A stretch of 64,000 bases of DNA from Scilla litardierei (lineage: Eukaryota; Streptophyta; Magnoliopsida; Asparagales; Asparagaceae), in NCBI GenBank assembly GCA_030789695.1, contig CM061134.1, positions 63,911,370 to 63,975,369 on the forward strand, written 5' to 3'. Below, in pieces: positions 30,078-43,245 of this stretch. The notes beneath the pieces are model-generated. The model had not been told where the DNA came from, did no database searches, and saw only the letters and a list, made by a program, of their open reading frames with translations. The position numbers were made by a program, and so were the translations under genes. Position 1 is the stretch's first letter; every line of letters begins with the position of its first letter.

Positions 30078-32725
30078 TGTCACGCCCCATTCTCACAAAT
30101 ACCTTATAGGGCAATGCGTACCATGGAAAAGGGAGGATGGAGCTTGACAAGCCGAGGTGTTACACCAAGCATGTAAAGAAAACACACAATAAGCAGGCCA
30201 CTGCGAATGTTAGGATCATACATCACATGCATGTAAAAGAAAGGAAGCAACACATACTGCCATCACAGAAAGTACATAACCACAGAACTACATAACCAAA
30301 GAGTGTACTATACACCAGCATCAAGTACAAAGTGAAACTGACTCAAGTATACATGCGTAGTATTACAAGCTACCAACACATACCATAGCTACAAAAGACA
30401 ACTCGCTCACCACTCGACCCAACTTACACTATAAGACACAGCCCAAAAGAGTGGTGTCCCCAAATCAAAAACTCATGTCTGAGTAATCTCCTGAGGGAGA
30501 TTCTGCTCTGGTGTCACCTGCTCAAGACCTGAAAAGTAAAATGAGCACGTCAAAACGTGCCCAGTAGGAAACTAACTAGGGTAGGGAAAGTCATTTAGGG
30601 GTTATGAGTGAAAAGGCAATATGAGTACAAGCAACCAAAGTGAAGAGTACAACACACAATTGTGCAACAACAACACATGTAGAGTTTATTAGCTAGCAGA
30701 TGTTAGTGACTCTTTGGAAGCCTGGGTATCACCTAAAGATAAGGGACTGGACCTCACCCCAAATTTGGGGCGAATATAGCACACGACGCAGTGGACACGG
30801 GCACTGTACGCCGGGCCTCTCAGCTCCCCCGTCCCTGGCAGGAGTGAGGCTTCCCATAGTAACACAACCTCCGTATGTCCACTCCACTCCCGGTAAAGGC
30901 GAGTGGGAATAAGTATCACATATCACATATCTCTTCCCCCAACTTCTCAGTCCACTCCCTCATAGTTAAGTAATACCCAAACTTTCCACATCCCCATACC
31001 AGGATGCTCACCCACCTTAGGGCAGATCGAGACGTCCCAGTTGACATGTCATGTGTCATGATCTTCATGGAACATACACAATTTCTCAAATGTAATACAT
31101 GGCACACACGTTATAATGGCCATTTCCCAAGTTCTCTTTAACATCATATTCAAATGGGGCATATTAACTTATATATAGCAATCGCCATAATAATGAAGAG
31201 TGTTACACCATCAATTTTAGTAACAAATCTCATAATTAAACTTTCTTAAAGGTATCAACAACATTCATGCATGTTAAAAGGGAAAATTTAACAACACCAT
31301 AAAATTCAACTTCACCCAAAACAATCCAGCTTGCTGAAATTTGCAGGAACAGCTACAAAGTCAGCACATTTAACCAATTTCTTATGTAAATTAGACATAA
31401 CTCTCTGAATGAAATTTTAAGATATAATAGTCCTGGATTCACCTATAAAATTTCATGCAGAAATGTGGACTAAGGAATTTATGTTGATTTATTTGGTGCA
31501 ACATGTTCATACTGTTTTCAGAAAGAATTCAGGGTCTGTATTAAAGCCAATTTTGGGCATGTTGCAGGCTGAATATCCAAAAATATGCACTGAAATGAAG
31601 TTGTAGAAAAACTTCTTAATTTTACAACAAGACCAAGAACAACAAATTCCTTAGAGTGTGCAGGTAATAAGCTTCAATTTTCTAAACTGTGTCCAATTTG
31701 ACAAAATTTCAGACATGTTGCAAACATTGAATTTTTACTCTTACTTATTGAACTCAACATGTGTCAAATTTTATATGAATCTGAGGTAGAACTTCGTGAG
31801 CTACATGAATATATTTTTTTCCAGAAGATAATTCCATCCATAGTGATCAAAATACATGAAGAAACTCACAGTAGACTTTTCAGAATTTCAGAGAAGAGTA
31901 GTTTGCTAGGAAAACCAAGGAAAAATTTGATCTATTGATTTATTGCACACACACAACATGAATTTAAGATCATGAACAATCAAAACAACTTTATAGCATC
32001 TTCATAACCCTTAATCAAAAATTCCCTAACCCAAGTTAGAATCCTACCTCAAGAAGGGCTCTTTCTTTCTCTGTTCTCTTTCTCTTCCTTCCACCTTTCT
32101 TTCTCCTTGAAGAGCTTGGGTTTCATTAAATTTTTTGGAAGTAGAAATTAGGGTTTTGGAGTCTTGATGGAGGGAAAAAGGGGAGATAAATTTCGGCCAT
32201 GTCTAAGAGGGGGAGAGGAATGAAAAGAAAAAGAAAAGGAAAATAAAAGAAGGGTTTAGGAATTTCCCTAAAAATATCTATCACTAGAATCCTCTTAGGA
32301 TATGCATGCACATGGTTAAATGACTTTAATACACTCACAAAATTATCACTCAAGTTTCAATTATTTACAAGTTTTCCATTACTTTATGCACACACTCCTT
32401 TACTACACACACACACACACACCTCTCTTTTAGACCAACAGACCATTTTGCCCCTCACACTTCTAAATATTTTCAAGCATGCCACTAATCCCATCCCCTT
32501 TCACGCTAGCCCCCTTTTTACTAACTCACTCCTTCAAAATTACAAGTATGACATTACTGTACACACCCACCATTTCTCTAGACACACTTCCACCCAAGTA
32601 GCCCAATGACCGATATGCCCTCACGCCTTTCATGGAATTACACGACTGCCACTAGCCACATACACGCCATATCACCTCTTATCAACTTCTCATGCTCCCT
32701 CTACTCGTGTATAGAGGACTACTAT
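30078..32725 (-). mobile_element. Ty3/gypsy-like LTR remnant
   Basis: Opens TGTCACGCCCC, like the LTR at 32726 (TGTCATGCCCC), and has comparable layout, but no matching end or coding region is present. Its right side is interrupted by that second LTR. A short (CA)n run lies near 32405-32422. Assignment rests on opening and context. Confidence 0.45.
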
Positions 32726-34525
32726 TGTCATGCCCCGCTTCCCAAGTACGAAAGGCGAGACGTGAGGATGCCCGCTCGGACTTGGAGCTGTGAAGCTGCA
32801 GTCTGATAAGCATCTGTGAATGATACCAATGGCAGATTCTTGCATAGCGACGAAACAACAACAATAATAAAAAAGAAGCAGACATAGAAATATCCACCAA
32901 TAACATCCAACAAGTATTCCAACATCACAGAGAAAAGTCACAAGAGTACATAGTCTGAACAAAAGGCCTAAGACATGGCCGAAACATAAACAGAGAGAGA
33001 TAGGTGCTACGCACCGAAACCTAACAGCAACTACTGAAACAACTACAACTAAAAGAAGTCTCCGAGTGAGACTAGGACTGGTCACCAGTATCCTCAAACT
33101 CAGCCTTTGCAGGAACCTCGAACTGTACATCCGCGTACTGCTCGTCCACTGTAACCGACTCTGCCTCTAAACCTGACATGTGATACCCAAAGAGGAGAGG
33201 GCACATGTCAACAAAAGTCTCCCAAAGAAGAACGGAGGACTTTTGTGCAAGGTACAAATAAAAGTAGAGCGATTAGCAGTTCTAACATGATGATATAGTA
33301 TGGTGTTTAAAGAATGCAACAATTTAAAATGACATGATGAAACAAGCATGCACGTCGTAGCAGAAACTATGAAAACACTATTTCACGATTTCACAAATCA
33401 CTAACTTTTCACATTGTGCACAGGTTTACGCCTTTTGGCTGAAGTGGATGTACATGCATACTTCTACGCTCAAGTGATCGCTTAACACTATCCATCCACG
33501 TGTATCGAGCGTTGGTTTCCCAACTACGCTGTGTCGCTTCTGGATCACAAGCCAGAAAGTGTTTTTGGGTTGGCATAGGGTTGTGCCGGCAAAGCAGGTG
33601 CCTAGCCTCAATAGTTACAATTATTGTAGCGTGTGCTATGCAATCACGATGGAACAATTTGATGCATGATATGACATGGCAATGAGCAGTTAAAAAGTGC
33701 ATACCCTTAATTGAAAGTAAACATGACAGGCAACATGAAATAATAACATAATAATGGTATCGGATCTAGCTTCGTTGTCAAGCTAGATCAAAATAAGGCG
33801 TCTAGGCGACTATCGTTTCATCGCCTAGTCTCTTTTATGATACTACACAAATTGGCCTAATACATGGCCTAAACAATTACTGGCAAGTATCACTTGCCTG
33901 TTTCCGAGGATATAAGTTGTCGTGGGTTCGTCTCGACGGGTACTACGCTACAGTGATAACGGTTCGCTGGTTTGATAAAACACATATTCAGATTAGACTA
34001 TTTTTTGATCGTAACAACATTATAACAAGTTCCTACGACGTCTAATCGATCCGTTTTATTAGGTCTTCTATACAACTGTGTGGGTTATAGGTTATAGGTA
34101 GTGGTACTAACCGTTACGCAGCGAGTGGGGGCAGCGACAGCGATACATGCGATGTCTACGGTCTGAAACTCGTCGCGACAGCGAGGGAAACGACGGATAG
34201 CAGCGTCTGGAGGCTCTGCAGGTGGTTACGAGGGTTGCAACGAGTTCCCGGGGCTGACGACGTCAGATCTGAGGCTGGGCGACGTGTGCGCGGCCTGACG
34301 GCGTCGGATCTGTGCGGGTTGTTTGCATGGAGACCGGACGGCGGGGTTGCTGAGCGTTTAGATCTCGGAGAGAAGAGGCCGCGGGTTCAGGGGACTTGGG
34401 TTTGTCGCCGGGCTGCGGAGAGGGGGAACAAGGCTGTGCCGGCGTGAGCTGCTGCGATGCGTGGGAGGAAGAAGAGGCCGCTGCTAGTGTGATGCGCACG
34501 AGGAGAGGGGAGTTGGGTCGCAAAT

Positions 34526-36031
34526 TGATTGACTGCGGAGGACGTGCACGGGGCACGCCTTCCACTCCCAAGCGTAGGAGTGTTAATGCAATAAAAATAA
34601 CCGGTGAGTACCGGGTCGGATCACAGGGACAAGTCATTCTTTATTCACAAAATTTGATCGATAAAGAAAAATAAAGTGTGATTCAACCACCTCGCTAACG
34701 GTGGATGGAAGTGTCGGAAAACGTGTGGGAAAAACGTGTAATGAAATCTAAAATTCTAATCTAAGTGGGTAGGGTTGGAGAGCCAAAGTAGGAATTAGGA
34801 TGGCTAGGAGAAGAGCATGGGTTGCGGGTTCACTAATGATGGAGTTAATCGAGCCCAAATCACCCACATATAACTCAATTGATTATCCGACTAAGGACAC
34901 TCAATCGGAAAATTTAGCTTTAAATAACACAACAATTAGCAATAGGGATGGATGTATTATCATAGCACTAATTAAATATGAGCATGGTATTTTCTCAAAG
35001 TGTGCCCTCTCGGGTCTTAACCAATCAAATTGTGCCCTAATAATAACCCAACATTAGCAAGATAATAAGCAATATGCAATTAGGGCTAAATTAGCAACCA
35101 AACACAATAAATCACAACCCAAGCAAATTAACACTACACAATCATACTAAATAAGATGAAAATCTTATACAAAAGCTTCATCCAAGTTCAATACAAATGT
35201 GAGATATCAAATTACAAAAGGGGGAAGAAAGGTATCACCCAAGCTTTCACCAAATGAGTACTAGCCTCCTCCAATTTGCTCCTCCACCAAGCTTCTCCAA
35301 GCTCCACCAATGGCCTCCAAGCCCTAGCCCAAGCCTCTTGGGGAAGAAGAGGGGCAAAACCACCAAAATCTGTAAAAAATCGTAAAAACAGAAGCTGCTG
35401 GCCGAAGAGCCCTAAAAAAATCCACCTCTGCTCCAAAAACGCAACTAGGCCCCTAATACAGCTAGCGGGTCGGGTCTATGGGGGGGGGGGGTGGCCACTG
35501 CCCGCCCCCGCATCCTTATGCGCCCGCCTGCGCAATTAAAAAGGCGGGCGGGCCGGCTAGCTGGGCCGGCTCGCTCGCAACTATTTTTTTTAAAAATATT
35601 ATTTATTTATTTTTTTAAATTACTACGGCCACAGTGGCCCGCTCCAAGAGCTGGCCGCAGGCCGTAATTGTTTTTTATTTAAATAATTAACAACGGCCCA
35701 GCGGCCCTCTGGGCTGATTTTTATATTTTTTTAATATTTCATTTCCAGAAAGGCCAGAAATGCTCTTATAGGCTCCAAAAATCCCGGAAAATAGCTCCAA
35801 GCTCCAAAAAATCCGGAAAAATTCCAGAAAATCCAAAAAAATCACAGGAGTACCTGAAAAATAAGAGGAGCAAAAATTAGTCCATTAAAACCACATTTTA
35901 TGTATAAAATATGAATAAGCTTCAATATTACACAATATCACAAATACGCCCGTATTAAGCCAAAATAACATGATATACACATAAAATGCCCAGAAATGGG
36001 GGGGAAAATATGCAATGTATATCCTGAATCA
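34526..36031 (-). repeat. 3' LTR of the nested Ty3 element
   Basis: 1506 bp. Differs from the right copy mainly around a poly-G tract near 35480-35492, with scattered point changes. Confidence 0.85.
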
Positions 36032-37433
36032 CACCCCCAACTAGCTTTTTGCCAGTCCCTAGCAAAATATGCGATAAATTCGGATTAAATTGAAAAACAT
36101 GCACCAACTCAAGATATCATCATGGCACACCCAAAATGGTATTTCCAAATGATTTCAAAGCCAATATACCAAATGTATGAAAGTAGATAAATGAAACTCT
36201 CTTCAATCCAATTCAAAGAAAAGTAAGGTAATAAGCCCACATCACATAGATTAGGATATACCACGATGTCAAAATTTCTAACTTTCATGGAAATGGCCAA
36301 AACAAAAGAATTTCCTCCAAGTTGTGGGAGATGAGATTGCATCACTCATGTTTCTTATTCTTTCAGTATTCATTCATTTTTTCTTTTTCCTTCTTTTGTT
36401 TTGTTTTTTTTGTTTTTGATGTTTATGTTTTGCATTCACGCGATAACGCAATGAAATGCAAACACGACCACATTTGCATACACGCGATGACGCTATATAG
36501 GCAAAGGGATGGAATGATACACTAAATCTCATTTTTTGGCGTCCTCCCCAATGTTTCGTGGGGCACTGGCTACTCAATTTGATTAGAAAGAAACATTCAC
36601 TTATATTACTCTCTTTTTCATTCCAAACATGAATTAGCAACTTATCCACCCACACCTTAAGAAGAAAACAAAACATACACAATTGGCCAAACCCAATCCA
36701 ACCAAAAACTACACCATTCATCCCAACTCATGCAATCACTTACACCAAACCTTTTCCAAATTATTTCAAAGAGATATCACGACGTATAATGTAGTTCCAT
36801 ACATGGTATATTCGCATATGAATCCAAAATGGAAAAGAAATGAAAACGTTCCATTCAAACATCGAAAAGTTGATACCAAAATGATAATCTGAAAAATTGC
36901 ATGGCATTAAAGCATGTAGGGACTAAGCACAAAGCAAGCGGCGTATGGACAAGGAGGCCAAAATATGATATGCAATGAAAATCATGGGATGAGGCGAAAC
37001 ATGGAGGGATCTCAAAATAAATTTTTTTTACGCTAAACATCAAAATCCTAGCAATTCTAAAGATTCTAACACTCTCCCCCAACCAAAGTTGGGAGAATAT
37101 TAGATCTCGGCAAAAGTTCCTAAAAAAGAAAAGAAAAGCATATGAAAGCAAACATGCAAAAGTAAACTAACTAACTTTTTATTTATTTACACTACTTAAA
37201 GGAAAGAATACACCTTAGCAAAAGGCGGATCCAAAAATTCCATCGGCGGTGGCAATTGTTCCAACGCTCCTTTTATTTCCTTTGCCAATGCTCCTCGGCC
37301 AAACGTGGCAATGGCGACCACGTACACAACCCCAAGCATCTCCTCAAAGTGTGTACATATAAAAGGAAGGAGACGGGTTGTGTAAGAAAGAGATGGGGAC
37401 ACATTCCCAAAAAATGACATCCACACATATTCA
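36032..37433 (-). other. Internal non-coding part of the nested Ty3 element
   Basis: AT-rich, with CCCCCAA at both 36033 and near 37077 (complement of polypurine-like tracts). No conserved protein sequence seen. Confidence 0.6.
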
Positions 37434-38525
37434 TCAATATAAAATACGGAATGAAAAAGTATGATGCATGTGTGAGAAAACTCCCTGGATGGTTGAATAT
37501 GATGTGGTTTGAAGCTCATCCCCGCGGCATTCAATATCAATCGGGGGAGGAAGGGATATCTCCATAGAAACCACCGAAGTAGAGGGAAGCTCGGGATCCA
37601 TAATAGCATGTGGTATAAACTCATCCTCGCTTGCCTCTTCTTCGGCCTCATCAACAAAAGGACACTCCCCCTCGCCCACTTCGCTCCCAAGTGTATGCGC
37701 GATCGGCTCCTCTATCTCCACCATGTCAACAACCAATTCTTCAACAACAAATTGACACAGCCCAGCAGAAATAAGAGATGCCGACAAGACAATTTCCTCC
37801 ACCGGCTCAACCAACTCCTCCATGCCAACACTTGGTTCCTCAACTACTACTTGGCATGTGGCACTCAATTCTTCAACTACCGGTGGGGTGAGATCTAAAA
37901 GAACTTCTTCATTCGGGGCTTGGTGGACCAAAACTTCATGGCTTGGCTCATTTGGAGTCGCTACCAATGTGTGATCTTCCTCCTTATAGGACTCCAAATA
38001 ACGCCAAGCCGCATTCTCATCCATGTCCAAAAAGTGGCCGTTGTCCAACAAATCCACAAAATTCTACGTCTCCGGAAGCAGACCCTCCAAGAAGAATCCA
38101 AGAAGACGCACCCTGTCAAATCCATGATGTGGACAACCGTACACAAACTCTGAAAAACGCGTCCAAGCCTGAAAAAAATGTCTCACCGATGCGCTGAGCA
38201 AAGTTCACCATTCTTTCTTGCCATGTTTTGGTCCTGTAAGAGGGAAAGAATTTCATACAAAATTTGTGCTTTAGTACAGGCCAAGATGGACTAAGATGAA
38301 GGATATAAACTTTAAACCAATTTAATGCACTACCCCATCCAAAGAATAGGGAAAGAATTTAAGGTAACACTTTTCTGCATACGTGTTCCCATCAAAATGA
38401 AACTTGCAAGCACTCTCAAACTTCTTAATATGTAGGTAAGGGCTCTCCGCATCCTTACCAAGGAATCTCGGTAGGGATTTAGTCACCCGCATGTCAAACC
38501 CAAGAGAGTTTGAAGTACTTGCCAT
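37434..38525 (-). pseudogene. Ty3/gypsy gag remnant
   Basis: Begins MASTSNSLGFDM (ATG at 38525-38523) and continues LPRFLGKDAESPYLHIKKFE and LKFFPYSLDG, as in plant gypsy retrotrans_gag regions. After stops near 38322, a second frame at ~38235-38080 reads AWTRFSEFVYGCPHHGF and FFLEGLLPET, also gag. It runs into a Glu/Val/Pro-rich tail (38057-37434, DLLDNGHFLDMDENAAWRYL then acidic). No pol follows. The gaps make it non-functional as read. Confidence 0.75.
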
Positions 38526-38715
38526 GTTTGAAAAAAACAAAAGCAAACAATCAAAAAGACTCAAAAAGCGTAAAATAAATAAGGATGAACAATAAGTGAA
38601 AGATGAAGAATCGAAAAGACTCACACTAAGAGATAGTAGTATCACACTAAAACTTTCAAAATCAATCAAAAAATTGCTAATAATAGAAACCGTTGTCCCC
38701 GGCAACGACGCCAAT

Positions 38716-40220
38716 TGATTGACTGCGGAGGACGCGCACGGGGCACGCCTTCCACTCCCAAGCGTAGGAGTGTCAATGCAATAAAAATAACCGGTGAGTA
38801 CCGGGTCGGATCACAGGGACAAGTCGTTCAATATTCACAAAATTTGATCGATAAAGAAAAATAAAGTGTGATTCAACCACCTCGCTAACGGTGGATGGAA
38901 GTGTCGGAAAAAGTGTGGGAAAAACGTGTAATGAAATCTAAAATTCTAATCTAAGTGGGTAAGGTTGGAGAGCCAAAGTAGGAGTTAGGATCGCTAGGAG
39001 AAGAGCATGGGTTGCGGGTTCACTAATGATGGAGTTAATCGAGCCCAAATCACCCACATATAACTCAATTGATTATCCGGCTAAGGACACTCAATCGGAA
39101 AATTTAGCTTTAAATAACACAACAATTAGCAATAGGGATGGATGTATTATCATAGCACTAATTAAATATGAGCATGGTATTTTCTCAAAGTGTGCCCTCT
39201 CGGGTCTTAACCAATCAAATTGTGCCCTAATAATAACCCAACATTAGCAAGATAATAAGCAATAGGCAATTAGGGCTAAATTAGCAACCAAACACAATAA
39301 ATCACAACCCATGCAAATTAACACGACACAATCATGCTAAATAAGATGAAAATCTTATACAAAAGCTTCATCCAAGTTCAATACAAATGTGAGATATCAA
39401 ATTACAAAAGGGGGAAGAAAGGTGTCACCCAAGCTTTCACCAAATGAGCACTAGCCTCCTCCAATTTGCTCCTCTACCAAGCTTCTCCAAGCTCCACCAA
39501 TGGCCTCCAAGCCCTAGCCCAAGCCTCTTGGGGAAGAAGAGGGGCAAAACCCCCCAAAATCTGTAAAAAAGTCGCAAAAACAGAAGCTGCTGGCCGAAGA
39601 GCCCTAAAAAAAATCCACCTCTGCTCCAAAAACGCAACCAGGCCCCTAATACAGCTAGCGGGTCAGGTCTATGGGGAGCGGGCGCCTGCTGCCTGCCCCC
39701 GCATCCTTATGCACGCGCCTGCGCAATTAAAAAGGCGGGCGGGCCGGCCAGCTGGGCCGGCCCGGTCGCTACTATTTTTTTAAAAAAATATTATTTATTT
39801 TTTTTAAATTACTACGGCCACAGCGGCCCGCTCCAAGAGCGGGCCGCGGGCCGTAATTGTTTTTTATTTAAATAATTAACAACGGCCCAGCGGCCCTCTG
39901 GGCTGATTTTTATATTTTTTTAATATTTCATTTCCAGAAAGGCCAGAAATGCTCTTATAGGTTCCAAAAATCACGGAAAATAGCTCTAAGCTCCAAAAAA
40001 ATCCGAAAAAATTCCAGAAAATCCGGAAAAATCCCAGGAGTACCTGAAAAATAAGAGGAGCAAAAATTAGTCCATTAAAACCACATTTTATGTATAAAAT
40101 ACGAATAAGCTTCAATATTACACAATATCACAAATACGCCCGTATTAAGCCAAAATAACATGATATACACATAAAATGCCCAGAAATGAGGGGAAAATAT
40201 GCAATTTATATCCCGAATCA
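38716..40220 (-). repeat. 5' LTR of the nested Ty3 element
   Basis: 1505 bp, adjoining the primer site at about 38694-38715. Confidence 0.85.
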
Positions 40221-41139
40221 GTGCCGCTGGGCGAGGGAGGAGACCTGGGCGGCGTTTCTGGGCGAGGGGAGGCCGTAGGCTTACGTGCGGGGCTGCCGGC
40301 GGGTTCTTGTGTGATGGCGAGGGGGTGAATGCGGAGCTGGTGATGGCCACGCGAGGGAGGAGAGCTCGTGGGTGCGTTGGCATGGGGAGATGAGCTCGTG
40401 AAGAAGAAGAAGAACAGGGTTGCGTTGCGTGAGATGATGCTACAGCTGCTGGTTACATGGGGAGAGGAGAAAGAGTAGGGGCATCTGCTAACTTTGAGTC
40501 CCCTAGGGTTAGATGCTGTGTGTGGGGTTGAAATGGCAGTACATGAAGCTAGTGTAGCCTTAGGGTTTCTTTTTAATAGAATAGGTGGGGTTATCACGTG
40601 GGTGGAGAGAGAGAGGAAAGTGGGGAGAGAGGGTACGGGTGACGTGGGAAGTGGGGAAAAAGATGGGGCAGTTGGGATATAAAATAATAGGTTGAGATTT
40701 ATTTAACAGAGTTGATCTTCACATGATTTGATTTAATAGGATTAGTTTTAAAAGGGATTTGATCTGTTTATGTTTGAAACTTTCAAACATTTTGAATTCT
40801 CTTTTTTAAAAGAAAGTCACGTTTTAGATGGAATCCACTGGGTTTGAATAACCTGTAAATAGTATAATATATACTTATGATAATAATAATAATAGATTAG
40901 TACAAATTTGTGCCCAGACGTCCAAAAATTAAAAGGAGATACCGGGGCGATCGCGCCTCTGAGAAGATCGTGAATACGGGGTTTGGTCGTGTGTTTGAAC
41001 TACGGAAAGCAGGAATAAAAAATCAAATACACAAAACGCACACGAAACATGGCTACGCGCTAAGATATGTACGGTCGGAAAGTGACCGTTACATCCTACC
41101 TACCTTAAGAAAAGATTCTGCCCTCGGAATCTACATCAA

Positions 41140-41507
41140 CTACATCTCCAGAAATAAATGTGGGTAGCGCTCTCTCATCTCTTTCTCGCGCTCCCAGGTG
41201 GACTTCCCAGGTGAACCATGACACCACTGCACTCTAACCAGGTCTACGGTCTTATTCCTCAACTGCTTCTGCCGTCGGTCTAGAATCTCAACTGGTTGCT
41301 GATCATAGGTCAGGTCCGGTCGGACCGTGATCTCCAAGAAATCCACAGTATGAGATGGATCACTGACATATCGATGTAATTGAGATACGTGAAACACGTC
41401 GTGAACTCCTTCCAGTGATGTTGGCAACGCCAAGCAGTAAGCCATAGCTCCAACACGCTCCAGGACGTCAAAAGGTCCAATATACCTCGGACTCAGCTTG
41501 CCTCTCT
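41140..41507 (-). pseudogene. Ty3/gypsy integrase C-terminal fragment
   Basis: The minus strand reads GKLSPRYIGPFDVLERVGAM, then ALPTSLEGVHDVFHVSQLHRY, and ends TWEREKEMRERYPHLF. This is the GPY/F region and extreme C-terminus of Del/Tekay integrases. The stop at 41140-41142 is natural, but the N-terminal part was cut off by the SIRE LTR starting at 41508. Confidence 0.88.
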
Positions 41508-43025
41508 TGTAATGCCCTGGAAGCTATTGCACAAGTACTAGAGGGGGGTGAATAGTACATTAAAATAATCAAGAGTATAATTCCTAATTATTTTGTAATC
41601 ACAAACAACTATGCGGAATAAATAAGAACAACAAGAATAACACAACACAAACAAGAGATATAATGGGTTCGGATCCACCCAAGTCTCCCCGACTTGTTCC
41701 CGGTGATCCTACGTCCCAGACACCCGAATCCCTTTCGGCTACTTGAGTTAGAATCCACTAACTCAAGTTTTCACTAAAACTTCTTGTAGAAAATTCTACA
41801 AGATAAATCAATACAGCGATTAACTCGTGACTCCCACAAACCGGGATCACGTACCTCTCACAAACCGAGAGATAAACTCACATAACAAGTTAATTGAAAT
41901 ATGAAACACTCACCACAAAATCCTATGCCTTGAGAAATACTTACGGTACTAGGGCAAGGAGAGATGATGGCGAAAGATGATCACGAAACCTTAGCACCAC
42001 CAAGATGGACAGAGGAAGATGGCTAGGATGACGACGACGATCGTGATTCAACCTTTCAGGAGTATGAACGCACACCAGCTGAAAATCTCTTTGAGAAATT
42101 AGGTCACAAAGGAGAGAGAGATTTTCGAGAGAGAGAGAGAGAGAGAGCCCTTAGAAAAAATTGATAATTGATAGGTCTCGAATTAGATCTGAGTCCTCTC
42201 TCATATTAGAGAAATTTCCATGTTTGAAACGTATCAAACATATATGGAAAGAATCAAAACAGATCAAGAAAAATCGTGGAAATTAAATCTCCAACGGCTG
42301 GAAAATTAAAGCAGTTTAATCGGTCTAAGAAGGATCACTGACCGATTAGTTTGAGAACTAGTCGGTCGGTGAACCTTCGTGGACCGAGTAGATGGTTGAC
42401 AGAGAAATGAGTAAAATAAGAAGGGTAAACTAGTCGGTCTAAGAAGAAACACTAACCGAATAGTTTGACAACTAGTCGGTCGATGAACCTTCTTGGACCA
42501 ACTAATTGGTCAACAGTGAATAGGTTAAAAAACATAAAGACAACTAGTCGGTTCAAGAAGAATTTCCAACCGATTAGATTGTCATCTAGTCGATTGGTTC
42601 TTCTACTTGAACCAAGATGCACATAAAGCCATGAAAAGAAACAATAAGCTAAGGAACCCTTCCTAATGGCTTCTAAGGCAATCCTAGAGATAAGATAGGA
42701 TAGACATGAGGATTACTAGGCAAGTAAGACTCAAGGCTTAACATTCTATGAAACGAAGCTAGAAGACAATATAAATATACACGACAAACCGTCTTCAAAG
42801 CTTCAACATGATAAGTCTGAATCCCTTGACTTCATTAACAACTCCTTGAGCTTCAACGAAGCTTCAGGCACAACGATCACGCGCTCTAAAGAAGTTTTGA
42901 GACATCGCTTGAGATCTACAAAGTAATTTGGCGACGATCTTCATAACTGCGCTCAAAGAGAATTAGTACCCGATATTTATGTTTGTTCATCATCAAAACC
43001 AAATCAGGGGAATCAATACTCAACA
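41508..43025 (-). mobile_element. 3' LTR of a minus-strand SIRE-type element (family 1), copy A
   Basis: 1518 bp, opening TGTAATGCCCTGG and ending ATACTCAACA. The complement matches the LTR of the intact SIRE element (TACTTGTGCAGT, the conserved tract around 'ccgaacccattaacatcg', and ACTAGTCGGTC words), but more decayed. It sits inside the gypsy integrase gene. Confidence 0.85.
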
Positions 43026-43245
43026 TTCTACCCCCTTTTTGGTGATGACAAACCAACATAAATATAAATCAATAATAATGAGATAAATGAAATTTACTTA
43101 CTCCCCCTGCATTGATGACTCGTTAGTTCCATATTAAATAATAAACATAAGTATTAAGCAGAAGAGAAAAGTATAAAACATGATCCAACTATTGAAATAT
43201 AGGATCAGATTCCATAGATTTTTATATCTTCACTCTGTAATTCCA
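43026..43245 (-). mobile_element. 3' internal stub of SIRE copy A
   Basis: Starts with the complemented polypurine tract (TTCTACCCCCTTTTTGGTGA) and matches the 3' non-coding part of the intact SIRE. Cut after 220 bp by copy B. Confidence 0.75.

Larger units (their letters stand above)
34526..40220 (-). mobile_element. Gag-only non-autonomous Ty3/gypsy element nested in the LTR
   Basis: Two ~1.5-kb LTRs (34526-36031, 38716-40220) are clearly the same sequence with scattered differences, both TGATTGACTG...GAATCA. On the minus strand the base run after the right LTR, TTGGCGTCGTTGCCGGGGAC, is the usual Ty3 primer site, and GCTAGTTGGGGGTG is the polypurine tract before the left LTR. The 2.7-kb interior has gag-like sequence but no protease, RT or integrase. 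Flanks (CAAAT left, GTGCC right) do not match, so no target duplication is visible. Confidence 0.85.
32726..41507 (-). mobile_element. Ty3/gypsy (Tekay/Del-like) 3' LTR with adjoining pol end, split by a nested element
   Basis: The LTR occupies 32726-34525 and 40221-41093 (2673 bp without the insert), TGTCATGCC...GACCGTTACA. The complement begins TGTAACGGTCAC, a typical Del/Tekay LTR opening. Next to it lie a purine-rich tract (complement of 41094-41115) and the 3' end of a gypsy integrase. The GC-rich part (34,130-34,525 and 40,221-40,480) is where the insert landed. The rest of the element is missing beyond 41507, where a SIRE LTR begins. Confidence 0.75.

Noticed and set aside
32690..33130. 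146-aa hydrophobic frame on the minus strand, membrane-protein-like
   Set aside because: It lies across a Ty3 LTR start. The hydrophobicity comes from AC-rich LTR sequence and there is no homology signal.
34800..35057. Open frame MARRRAWVAGSLMMELIEPKSP..., repeated at 39026-39247
   Set aside because: It lies in the LTRs of the nested Ty3 element and is duplicated only because the LTR is. No known domain.
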